Assembly (NCBI GenBank): GCA_029207755.1
Contig: JARCOQ010000590.1
Span: 1-64,000, forward strand
Reading direction: 5' to 3'
Length of the DNA stretch: 64,000 nucleotides
Origin: Chamaea fasciata
Lineage: Eukaryota; Chordata; Aves; Passeriformes; Sylviidae
This document shows, piece after piece, positions 20,401-32,400 of the stretch (the stretch's first letter is position 1; each line of letters opens with the position of its first letter). Position numbers and translations under genes: made by a program. The notes beneath the pieces are model-generated. The model worked only from the letters and a program-made list of their open reading frames with translations, was not told the DNA's origin and made no database searches.

Positions 20401-23400
20401 GTCGGAGCGAAATCCTGCCCAAAAACGGGATTTTTCCCGCTTTTTTTAATGGAAATTCCATCGTCAGAGCAAAATCCTCCCCAAAAACGGGATTTTTCCC
20501 GGTTTTTTTTAATGGAAATTCCATCGTCAGAGCGAAATCCTCCCCAAAAACGGGATTTTCCCCCTTTTTTAATGGAAAATTCATTTTCAGAGCGAAATCC
20601 TCCCCAAAAAGGGGATTTTTCCCGCTTTTTTTTAATGGAAATTCCATCGTCAGAGCAAAATCCTCCCCAAAAAATGGGATTTTCCCCTTTTTTTAATGGA
20701 AAGTTCATTATCAGAACAAAATCCTCCCCAAAAATGGGATTTTTCCCGCTTTTTTTAATGGAAAATTCATTTTCAGAGCGAAATGCTCCCCAAAAATGGG
20801 ATTTTTCCCACTTTTTTTAATGGAAAATTCATTATCAGAGCAAAATCTCCCCAAAAATGGGATTTTTCCCGCTTTTTTTAATGGAAATTCCATCGTCAGA
20901 GCAAAATCCTCCCCAAAAATGGGATTTTTCCCCTTTTTTAAATGGAAATTCCATCGTCAGAGCAAAATCCTCCCCAAAAAATGGGATTTTCCCCCTTTTT
21001 CAATGGAAATTCCATCATCAGAGCAAAATCTCCCCAAAAATGGGATTTTTCCCCTTTTTTTAATGGAAATTCCATCATCAGAGCAAAATCCCCCCCAAAA
21101 AATGGGATTTTTCCCCTTTTTTAATGGAAAACTCATTTTCAGACCTTACTCCCCCCCCAAAAAATGGGATTTTTTCCCGCTTTTTTCAATGGAAAATTCA
21201 TTTTCAGAGCTTAATCCTCCCCAAAATTGGGGTTTTTCCCAGTTTTTTAAATGGAAAATTCATTTTCAGAAGGTAACGCTTCCCAGAGACGGGATTTTTC
21301 CTCTTTTTTTAATGGAAATTCCATCATCAGAGCAAAATCCCACCAAAAATAGGATTTTTCCCCTTTTTTTAGTGGAAAATTCATTTTCAGAGCTTAATCC
21401 TCTCCAAAAATGGGATTTTTCCCCTTTTTCTAATGGAAATTCCATCATCAGAGCAAAATCCCCCCCTAAATCGGGATTTTTCCTGGTTTTTTTTATGGAA
21501 AATTCATTTTCAGAAGTCAATCCTCCCCAGAAACGGGATTTTCCCCCTTTTTTTAATGGAAAATTCATTTTCAGACCTTAATCCCCCCCCCAAAATTGGG
21601 ATTTTCCCCCTTTTTTGAACGGAGATTCCATCATCGGAGCTTGGGGATTCACAGAATTCTCCCAAACGTTTGAGGTTCGGGGCCCGGCCCGGAATTCCAG
21701 CTGGAATTGTTGGATTAACCAGCTGATCCTGCCCGTTTTCCGAAATTTTTCCCCTCCGAATTTCCCCTCCAGAGCCTGGAAAAATCCGGAAAGGTTTCGG
21801 GGTTTGGTTGCAGGATTCCGATTTCCTCGGATCCCCAGGAATTTGGGAATCCCTCCGAAATTCCGGAATTTCCCAGGAATCCCCCGGAATTTGGGACCGA
21901 GCTCTGAGCCTCCCCAGGCGCCGAAATTCCCGTTTTTTCCTCCCAAATTTGAACATTCCCGTTATTTTTCCGGAGAGATGCTTCGAGGATTTTGGGGAAC
22001 AAATCCAAATTTTTCCCCCCAAACCAAATATTCCCAGTATTTTCCATCCCAGGGAGTTTGGGAAGCCGGAGGAGGATCTCTAATTCCCGTTTTTCCATTT
22101 TTCCCGTTATTATTTTCCATCCCAGGGAGTTTGGGGAGCCGGAGGACAGGGATCCCTCATTCCCGTTTTTCCTGTTCCAGGCAGGATGGGGAGCTGGAGG
22201 GTGATCCCTCATTCCCATTTTTCCCCCCAGATCCAAACATTCCCTGGATTTTTCATTCCCAGGGAGTTTGGGGATCCGCAGGACCATCCCTCATTCCCGT
22301 TTTTCCCATTCCAGGCAGGATGGGGATCCGCAGGACCATCCCTCATTCCCGTTTTTCCCGTTCCAGGGAGTTTGGGGATCCGGAGGACGATCCCTCATTC
22401 CCGTTTTTCCCATTCCAGGCAGGATGGGGATCCGGAGGATGATCCCTCATTCCCGTTTTTCCCATTCCCAGGGAGTTTGGGGATCCGCAGGACCATCCCT
22501 CATTCCCGTTTTTCCCATTCCAGGCAGGATGGGGATCCGCAGGACCATCCCTCATTCCCGTTTTTCCCGTTCCAGGGAGTTTGGGGATCCGGAGGACGAT
22601 CCCTCATTCCCGTTTTTCCCATTCCAGGCAGGATGGGGATCCGGAGGATGATCCCTCATTCCCGTTTTTCCCATTCCCAGGGAGTTTGGGGATCCGCAGG
22701 ACCATCCCTCATTCCCGTTTTTCCCATTCCAGGCAGGATGGGGATCCGCAGGACCATCCCTCATTCCCGTTTTTCCCGTTCCAGGGAGTTTGGGGATCCG
22801 CAGGACCGTCCCTCATTCCCGTTTTTCCCCCCAGATCCGAACATTCCCTGGATTTTTCATTCCCAGGGAGTTTGGGGATCCGGAGGATGATCCCTCATTC
22901 CCGTTTTTCCCGTTCCAGGCAGGATGGGGATCCGCAGGACCATCCCTCATTCCCGTTTTTCCCGTCCCAGGGAGTTTGGGGATCCGGAGGACGATCCCTC
23001 ATTCCCGTTTTTTCCCGTTCCAGGGAGGATGGGGATCCGGAGGACGATCCCTCATTCCCGTTTTTCCCGTTCCAGGGAGTTTGGGGATCCGGAGGATGAT
23101 CCCTCATTCCCGTTTTTCCCATCGCAGGGAGGATGGGGATCCGCAGGACCATCCCTCATTCCCGTTTTTCCCGTTCCAGGGAGGATGGGGATCCGCAGGA
23201 CCATCCCTCATTCCCATTTTTCCCGTTCCAGGGAGTTTGGGGATCCGCAGGACCGTCCCTCATTCCCGTTTTTCCCATTCCAGGGAGTTTGGTGATCCGC
23301 AGGACCATCCCTCATTCCCGTTTTTCCCGTCCCAGGGAGTTTGGGGATCCGCAGGACCGTCCCTCATTCCCGTTTTTCCCGCCGCAGGCAGGATGGGGAT

Positions 23401-26400
23401 CCGGAGGATGATCCCTCATTCCCGTTTTTCCCATCGCAGGGAGGATGCGGATCCGCAGGACCGTCCCTCATTCCCGTTTTTCCCGTTCCAGGGAGGATGG
23501 GGAGCTGGAGGAGGGCGAGCTGGAGGACGACGGCGCCGACGACGCGCCGACGGCGCGGCCGCGCTCCCGGGAGCGGCGCGAGCGGCGCCGCAGCGGCTCC
23601 GAGGACGACAGGGCGCACCGGCGGCTGAAGCGCAAACGCCGCAAGGACAAGGACAAGCGGAGGGCCAAGAAGAAGAGGAAGTCCAAGCACAAGGTGGCGG
23701 TTCCCACGGGTTTTCCGGGGAAATCCGGGATTTGGGGGGGTTTTTATTCCCCCCCCTCAAAACGTTCCTGCAGTCGCGCCCGAATCCTGGTTTTTTTTTT
23801 TTTTTCCTCCTCAAATTCCTAAAAAAAATCAGATTTTGTTTTGAGGGTTTTAATCCCGAGTTTCTGTCGAAACGCTCCTGAAATTCCAACAAAAAATCCC
23901 TCCCGTTCTTTAGAATCCCAACCCCGGAAGTGGTGGGATGGGAATTCCAGAGGTTCGGGAAGGGGTCAGGAGTGACTTTCCCCCGGGGTTTTCCCGGGGA
24001 AATTTGGGATTCCCGAGGGGTTGAGCGGGAATTCCAGGGGCTGCGGGAGGGCCGTGCGCTGACCTTTCCCGGGATTTCGTGCGCTGACCTTTCCCGGGAT
24101 TTCCCAGCGCCACGCCTCGTCCAGCGAGGAATTCTCGGATTTCAGCAACGACTCCGAGTACAGCCCCGGGGAGAAGGGGCACCGCAAATACCGGGAATAC
24201 AGCCCGGCCTACCCCGTGAGTGTAACTGGGAATACTGGGAATACTGGGAGGAAAAACTGGCAATGGTCACTGGGAATACAGCCCGGCCTGCCCCGTGAGT
24301 GTAACTGGGAATACTGGGAATACTGGGAGGAAAAACTGGGAATGGTCACTGGGAATACCGGGAATACAGCCCGGCCTACCCCGTGAGTGTAACTGGGAAT
24401 ACTGGGAATACTGGGAGGAAAAACTGGCAATGGTCACTGGGAATACAGCCCGGCCTGCCCTGTGAGTGTAACTGGGAATACTGGGAATACTGGGAGGAAA
24501 AACTGGCAATGGTCACTGGGAATACCGGGAATACAGCCCGGCCTGCCCCGTGAGTGACTGGAGTAACAACTGGGAATCAGTGGGAATAACTCCTGGGAAC
24601 ACTGGGAATGCCGGCTAGGAGCACATCCCTCTCTGCTCCATGAGTAACTGGGAATAACTGGGAGTTACTGGGAATAAGCTCCCCCACAAGCTCCATGGTG
24701 GAGATCCCATCCCAGTCCCAGTCCCACCAGTGCTCCCAGTGTCTCCCATCCCATTCCCAGTCCCCCTGGGCCCATTCCCAGTCCCCCGGTCCCATTCCCA
24801 GTCTCTCCGGTCCCATTCCCAGTCCCACCAGTGCTCCCAGTCCCCCCCATCCCATTCCCAGTCTCTCCGGTCCCATTCCCAGTCCCCCCGTCCCATTCCC
24901 AGTCTCTCCGGTCCCATTCCCAGTCCCCCCATCCCATTCCCAGTCCCCCCGTCCCATTCCCAGTCTCTCCGGTCCCATTCCCAGTCTCTCCGGTCCCATT
25001 CCCAGTCCACCCCGGTCCATTCCCAGTCCCCCCATCCCATTCCCAGTCCCCCCCATCCCATTCCCAGTCCCCCCATCCCATTCCCAGTCCCCCCGTCCCA
25101 TTCCCAGTCTCTCCGGTCCCATTCCCAGTCCCACCAGTACCCGCCGGCGCCGTGTCCCCGCAAGGGCCGTCCCCAGGCCGACCCCGCGGCCTTCGGCGGC
25201 GCCTACGCCGACTTCGAGCCCGACGACTTCGGCGCCTTCGAGGCCGAGGACGACCAGGAGCCTCCCAAGGACGACTACGACGACTTCTCCAAGGAGCCGC
25301 CGCCCTTCCGGCGCTCCAAGGACGGATCCCACCGCGCCAGAGGTACCGGGAGAGCCGGGAGGACGCAAAACCCCGGGAACCGGGAGGAGAAAAAGCTCCT
25401 GGAAAAATCCTTCGAAGGCCCCGAATCGTTTTCGATTCGCCTCTGAGCCCCAAAATCTCTGGACGAGAACGTCCGCAAATTGCTTCAAGTTCCGCCTTGT
25501 AGCGTTTGCCACCCAAATTCCCTTTGCAGAAATTCCCGACGGGCCGCACGGACGCGGTTTTAGCCGTCTGGACCCCCAAGTTCCTCAAAAAAATGCCCCA
25601 AAAATCCATTTTGGAGCGTCTTGAACCCCAAATCTCCTTAAAAAACCCACGGAAAAAAGGGAAAAATCCATTTTTGAGCGTCTTGAACCCCAAATCTCCT
25701 TAAAAACACAAAAAAAAGGGAAAAATCCATTTTTGAGCATCTTGAACCCCAAACTTCCTTTAAAAACACTCGGAAAAAAGGGGAAAAATCCATTTTTGAG
25801 CATCTTGAACCCCAAATCCCCTTAAAAAACCCTCGGAACAAAGGGGGAAAATCCCTTCTGGCGCACGCCCGCCTTTAACCCCGTGGCCGATCCTCCGGCC
25901 CCGGTTGTCAGGTGTTCCTCCCTCGTTTTCCCTTGCTCAGGCCGGGGCCGGGCCCGGGGCTTCCGGGCTCGGGGCCGGGGCCCCACGCGGGGCCGGGGGC
26001 CGGGCCGGGGCCGAGGCCGCGCCCGCAGCGACCCCGAGGACGACGAGGAGCCCTTCGACCCCGACGACGTGGAGGTGAGTTCGGGATCTTCCCCGGGGAG
26101 CTCGGGCCCGCTGCCGGCCTTCTCAGCCTGTCCCGGGGTATTCCCGAGGGGCTTCCCACCCAGTTCCCGCGGAATTCCCCGTTTTTCCCCAGTACTGTGA
26201 CGCCGAGGAGCCGCCGGGCGACGACGACTTCGACGATTACGCCAAGGAGCTGTCGCAGTACCGGCGCAGCAAGGAGCGGGGCCGGGGTGAGCGCGCACTT
26301 CCCGCCCGGATCCGTCCCCGATCCGTCCCCGATCCATCCTGAATCCATCCCCGATCCATCCCCGATCCATCCCCAATCCGTCCCCAATCCATCCTGAATC

Positions 26401-29400
26401 CATCCTGAATCCATCCCCGATCCATCCCCAATCCATCCTGAATCCATCCTGAATCCATCCTGAATCCATCTGAATCCATCCTGAATCCATCCTGAATCCA
26501 TCCCCGATCCGTCCCCAATCCATCCCCAATCCGTCCCCGATCCGTCCCCGATCCATCCTGAATCCATCCAAATCCATCCTGAATCCGTCCCCGATCCGTC
26601 CCCAATCCATCCTGAATCCATCCCCAATCCGTCCTGAATCCATCCTGAATCCATCCTGAATCCATCCCCAATCCATCCCCAATCCATCCCCGATCCATCC
26701 CCAATCCGTCCCCGATCCGTCCCCAATCCATCCTGAATCCATCCAAATCCATCCTGAATCCATCCTGAATCCGTCCCCAATCCATCCCCGATCCATCCTG
26801 AATCCATCCTGAATCCATCCTGAATCCATCCCCGATCCGTCCCCAATCCATCCCCAATCCATCCCCAATCCGTCCTGAATCCATCCTGAATCCATCCCCA
26901 ATCCATCCCCGATCCATCCCCAATCCGTCCCCGATCCGTCCCCAATCCATCCTGTATCCATCCTGAATCCATCCTGAATCCATCCCCAATCCATCCTGAA
27001 TCCATCCCCGATCCATCCTGAATCCATCCTGAATCCATCCCCAATCCATCCTGAATCCATCCTGAATCCATCCCCAATCCATCCTGATTCCATCCCCGAT
27101 CCATCCCCGATCCATCCCCAATCCGTCCCCGATCCATCCCCAATCCATCCCATTCCCAATTCCCAAATCCTCATTCCAGGCCTGGAGCGGGGCCGGGCTC
27201 AGCCCAGAATTCCCACCCCAAATCCCATTCCAGATTCCAAATTCCTAGTCCCTGTTTGCGGGTCTGAACCGTGGCCAGGGCCGCGGGGATTCCTGTCCCA
27301 AATCCCAGTATTCCCAGTATTCCCAGTATTCCCGGTGTTCCCGGCATTCCCGGCATTCCCGGCATTCCCGCCGTCCCCAGGGATGCACCGGGGCCGCGCG
27401 CGGGGCCCGCGGGGCCGCGGCAACAAGGGGCCGGGCCGAGGCCGCGGGCGCGGCCGCAGCGGCGGGATGGGGAAATCCGGCGCCAACGACGACGACGATT
27501 TCTACGACGACGACGTGGGGGTGAGCGCCCCCGCCCGCCCCCGGAATTCCCGCCCGGATCCGTCCCGATTCCCGCCGGGAGGGGGCTTTTCCCTGGTTTC
27601 CAACGTCAAATCCCGGGATTCTGCCCGTGAAACACCCCGGATCCCCCTTTTCTCCCCAAATCCCAGGATTCTGCCCGTGAAACACCCCCGATCCCCCTTT
27701 TCCCCCCAAATCCCGGGATTCTGCCCTTCAAACACCCCAAATCCCATTTTTCTCCCCAAATCCCAGGATTCTGCCCGTGAAACACCCCCGATCCCCCTTT
27801 TCCCCCCAAATCCCGGGATTCTGCCCTTCAAACACCCCAAATCCCATTTTTCTCCCCAAATCCCAGGATTCTGCCCGTGAAACACCCCCGATCCCCCTTT
27901 TCCCCCCAAATCCCGGGATTCTGCCCTTCAAACACCCCAAATCCCATTTTTCCCCCCAAATCCCGGGATTCTGCCCGTGAAACACCCCGGATCCCCCTTT
28001 TCTCCCCAAATCCCGGGATTCTGCCCTTCAAACACCCCGGATCCCCCTTTTCTCTCCAAATCCCGGGATTCTGCCCTTCAAACACCCCAAATCCCATTTT
28101 TCCCCCCAAATCCCGGGATTCTGCCCGTGAAACACCCCGGATCCCCCTTTTCCCCCCCCAGATTCCCGGGATTTTTGGCTCAGCACGCCCCAAACCCCCC
28201 TCTGTGGCAGGAATTTCCCCTTTTCCCTGCTTTTCACCCCAAATTCCCGGATCTTTCCCGGGATTTCCCCACAGGACGGGGGCGGCTACCGCCGGGGTGA
28301 CCACGACAAGTCCCACCTGCCCTCGGACAAGAAGGGCAAGGTGATCTGCAAGTACTTCGTGGAGGGCAGGTGCACCTGGGTAAGGAATTGCCGCGGGAAC
28401 GTTCCCGAAATTCCTGCCGGGACAGGTGGGCCTGGGCTGGGTTTGGGGGGGTCACCTGTGTCCCCCCGAAATCCCACCCGAATCCCACCTGTGTCCAACC
28501 CAAATCCCACCCGAATCCCACCTGTGTCCCACCCAAATCCCACCCAAATCCCACCTGTGTCCAACCCAAATCCCACCTTTATATCTCACCTGTGTCCCTT
28601 GTCTCACCTGTCCCACCTGTCCCCGTGTCACCTGGCCGGTCTCACCTGGCCGGTCTCACCTGTCCCCATCTCACCTGTCCCCATCTCACCTGGCCGGTCT
28701 CACCTGGCCGGTCTCACCTGTCTGGTCTCACCTGTCCCCATGTCACCTGGCCCGTCTCACCTGGCCGGTCTCACCTGTCCCCATGTCACCTGGCCGGTCT
28801 CACCTGGCCGGTCTCACCTGTCTGGTCTCACCTGTCCCCATGTCACCTGGCCCGTCTCACCTGGCCGGTCTCACCTGTCCCCATGTCACCTGGCCGGTCT
28901 CACCTGGCCGGTCTCACCTGCGCAGGGCGATCACTGTAACTTCAGCCACGACATCGAGCTGCCCAAGAAGCGCGAGCTGTGCAAGTTCTACATCACCGGC
29001 TACTGCGCCCGCGCCGAGAGCTGCCCCTACATGCACGATATCCTTGCCTGGAACCCGGCCCGAGCCTGGCCCGGGCCTGGCCTAGGCCCCACCTGAACCT
29101 GGCCCGAGCCCGGCCCAAAGTTGGCCTGAAATTGGCCTTAAACCCGTCTGAGCTCAGCCATGGAAGAGCCCAGAACTGACCTAAAATCGGCTTAAAATGG
29201 GCTGAAAACGGCCCGAAAACGGCCTGAAAACGGCCCAAAACTGCCCCAAAACGGCCCAAACGGCCCCAAAACTGCCCAAAACCGCCCAAAACTGCCCCAA
29301 AACTGCCCCAAAACTGCCCCAAAACTGCCCAAAACTGCCCAAAACGGCCCCAAAACTGCCCAAAACGGCCCCAAAACTGCCCCAAAACTGCCCAAAACGG

Positions 29401-32400
29401 CCCCAAAACTGCCCAAAACCGCCCAAAACTGCCCCAAAACTGCGCCAAAACTGCCCAAAACTGCCCAAAACACCCGAAAACGGCCCGAAAACGGCCCTAA
29501 AACTGCCCCAAAACTGCCCCAAAACTGCCCCAAAACTGCCCAAAACTGCCCAAAACACCCGAAAACGGCCCGAAAACGGCCCCAAAACTGCCCCAAAACT
29601 GCCCCAAAACTGCCCCAAAACTGCCCAAAACTGCCCAAAACACCCGAAAACGGCCCAAAAACGGCCCCCAAACTGCCCCAAAACGGCCCAAAACACCCGA
29701 AAATGGCCCAAAAACCGGCCCAAAACTGCCCCAAAACTGCCCAAAACCGCCCTCAACTGAGCCCAGGAGGAGCTTTTGGTTCCCCGGCTGTTCCCGAATT
29801 ATTCCCGGTTTTCCTGGGGCATTCCTGAGTTATTCCCGGTTTCTCCCCGGGGCATTCCCAAGTTATTCCCAGTTTTTCCCCGGCTGTTCCCGAGTTATTC
29901 CCGGTTTTTCCCCGGCTGTTCCCGAGTTATTCCCGGTTTCTCCCCGGGTCATTCCCGAGTTATTCCCGGTTTTCCCGGGGCATTCCCGAGTTTCCCTTGA
30001 CGCACCCACGGGATTTCCCGTGCAAGCTCTTCCACACCACGGGGCTCTGCATCAACGGCGACGACTGCATGTTCTCCCACGCGCCGCTCAACGACGAGAC
30101 CCGCGAGCTGCTCGACAAGGTGCCGCACCTGGGACACACCTGGGCACACCTGGGCACACCTGGGGACACCTGGGCACACCTGGGGACACCTGGGACACAC
30201 CTGGGGACACCTGGGCACACCTGGGGACACCTGGGACACACCTGGGGACACCTGGGCACACCTGGGGACACCTGGGACACACCTGGGCACACCTGGGGGC
30301 ACCTGGGACACCTGGGCACACCTGGGGACACCTGGGACACACCTGGGGACACCTGGGACACACCTGGGGACACCTGGGCACACCTGGGGACACCTGGGAC
30401 ACACCTGGGCACACCTGGGGGCACCTGGGACACCTGGGGGCACCTGGGACACACCTGGGGACACCTGGGACACACCTGGGGACACCTGGGGGCACCTGGG
30501 GACACCTGGGGACACCTGGGACACACCTGGGGGCACCTGGGACACACCTGGGGACACCTGGGGGGCACCTGGGGACACGCCTGGGGACACCTGGGGGGCA
30601 CCTGGGACACACCGGGGACACGCCTGGGGGTTCCTGGGACGCCTACATCACACCTGGGCCCATCTGGATCCTGCCCAGATCACACCTGGGCACACCTGCA
30701 TTGCACTTGGGCACACCTGGGGGCAGCTGGGGGACACCATATGGGACACCAGTGCCCCCCAGTGTCCCCAGTGTCCCCAGTCCCAGTGTCCCCAGTCCCC
30801 CCAGTCCCCCCCGTCCCAGTCCCCCCAGTCCCCCCAGTCCCAGTCCCAGTCCCCCCAGTGTCCCCAGTCCCCCCAGTCCCAGTCCCAGTCCCCCCAGTCC
30901 CAGTGTCCCCAGTCCCCGCAGTCCCCCCAGTCCCATTCCCCCCAGTCCCCCCCAGTCCCAGTCCCCCCAGTTCCCCCAGTCCCCCCAGTCCCCCCAGTCC
31001 CCCCATTCCCCCCAGTCCCCCCAGTCCCCCCAGTCCCAGTCCCCCCAGTCCCCCCAGTCCCCCCCAGTCCCCCCAGTCCCCCCAGTCCCCCCCAGTCCCC
31101 CCAGTCCCCCCAGTCCCCCCAGTCCCCCCAGTCCCCCCAGTCCCCCCCAGTCCCCCCAGTCCCCCCAGTCCCCCCAGTCCCCCCCAGTCCCCCCAGTCCC
31201 CCCATTCCCCCCAGTCCCCCCAGTCCCCCCAGTCCCCGCAGTCCCCCCAGTCCCAGTCCCCGCAGTCCCCCCAGTCCCCCCAGTCCCCCCATTCCCCCCA
31301 GTCCCCCCAGTCCCAGTCCCCCCATTCCCCCCAGTCCCCCCAGTCCCAGTCCCAGTCCCCCCAGTCCCCCCAGTCCCCCCAGTCCCCCCATTCCCCCCAG
31401 TCCCCCCAGTCCCAGTCCCCCCATTCCCCCCAGTCCCCCCAGTCCCAGTCCCAGTCCCCCCAGTCCCCCCAGTCCCCCCAGTCCCCCCATTCCCCCCAGT
31501 CCCCCCATTCCCCCCAGTCCCCCCAGTCCCCCCCAGTCCCCCCAGTCCCCCCATTCCCCCCAGTCCCCCCAGTCCCCCCAGTCCCCCCAGTCCCAGTCCC
31601 CCCAGTCCCCCCAGTCCCCCCCAGTCCCCCCAGTCCCCCCAGTCCCCCCATTCCCCCCAGTCCCCCCAGTCCCCCCAGTCCCAGTCCCCCCAGTCCCCCC
31701 AGTCCCCCCCAGTCCCCCCAGTCCCCCCAGTCCCCCCCAGTCCCCCCAGTCCCCCCAGTCCCCCCAGTCCCCCCAGTCCCCCCAGTCCCCCCCAGTCCCC
31801 CCAGTCCCCCCAGTCCCCCCACTCCCCCCCAGTCCCCCCAGTCCCCCCATTCCCCCCAGTCCCCCCAGTCCCCCCAGTCCCCGCAGTCCCCCCAGTCCCA
31901 GTCCCCGCAGTCCCCCCAGTCCCCCCAGTCCCCCCATTCCCCCCAGTCCCCCCAGTCCCAGTCCCCCCATTCCCCCCAGTCCCCCCAGTCCCAGTCCCAG
32001 TCCCCCCAGTCCCCCCAGTCCCCCCAGTCCCCCCATTCCCCCCAGTCCCCCCAGTCCCAGTCCCAGTCCCCCCAGTCCCCCCAGTCCCCCCAGTCCCCCC
32101 ATTCCCCCCAGTCCCCCCATTCCCCCCAGTCCCCCCAGTCCCCCCCAGTCCCCCCAGTCCCCCCATTCCCCCCAGTCCCCCCAGTCCCCCCAGTCCCCCC
32201 AGTCCCAGTCCCCCCAGTCCCCCCAGTCCCCCCCAGTCCCCCCAGTCCCCCCAGTCCCCCCATTCCCCGCGGTCCGTGCCCCGTGGGTGACGCTGTCCCC
32301 GCAGATGCTGGCCGAGGACGCCGAGGCGGGCGCCGAGGACCAGAAGGAGGTGGAGGAGCTCAAGAAGCAGGGCATCAACCCCCTGCCCAAACCGCCGCCG

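Noticed and set aside
22050..23490. CRISPR-like array (regular 52-bp repeats)
   Set aside because: The repeats are contiguous with no unique spacers, in a vertebrate intron, and derive from an exon edge.
27179..27260. Possible extra RG-rich ZC3H4 exon starting GLERGRA
   Set aside because: The phase fits, but no plausible donor follows and the family-like part ends after about seven residues.
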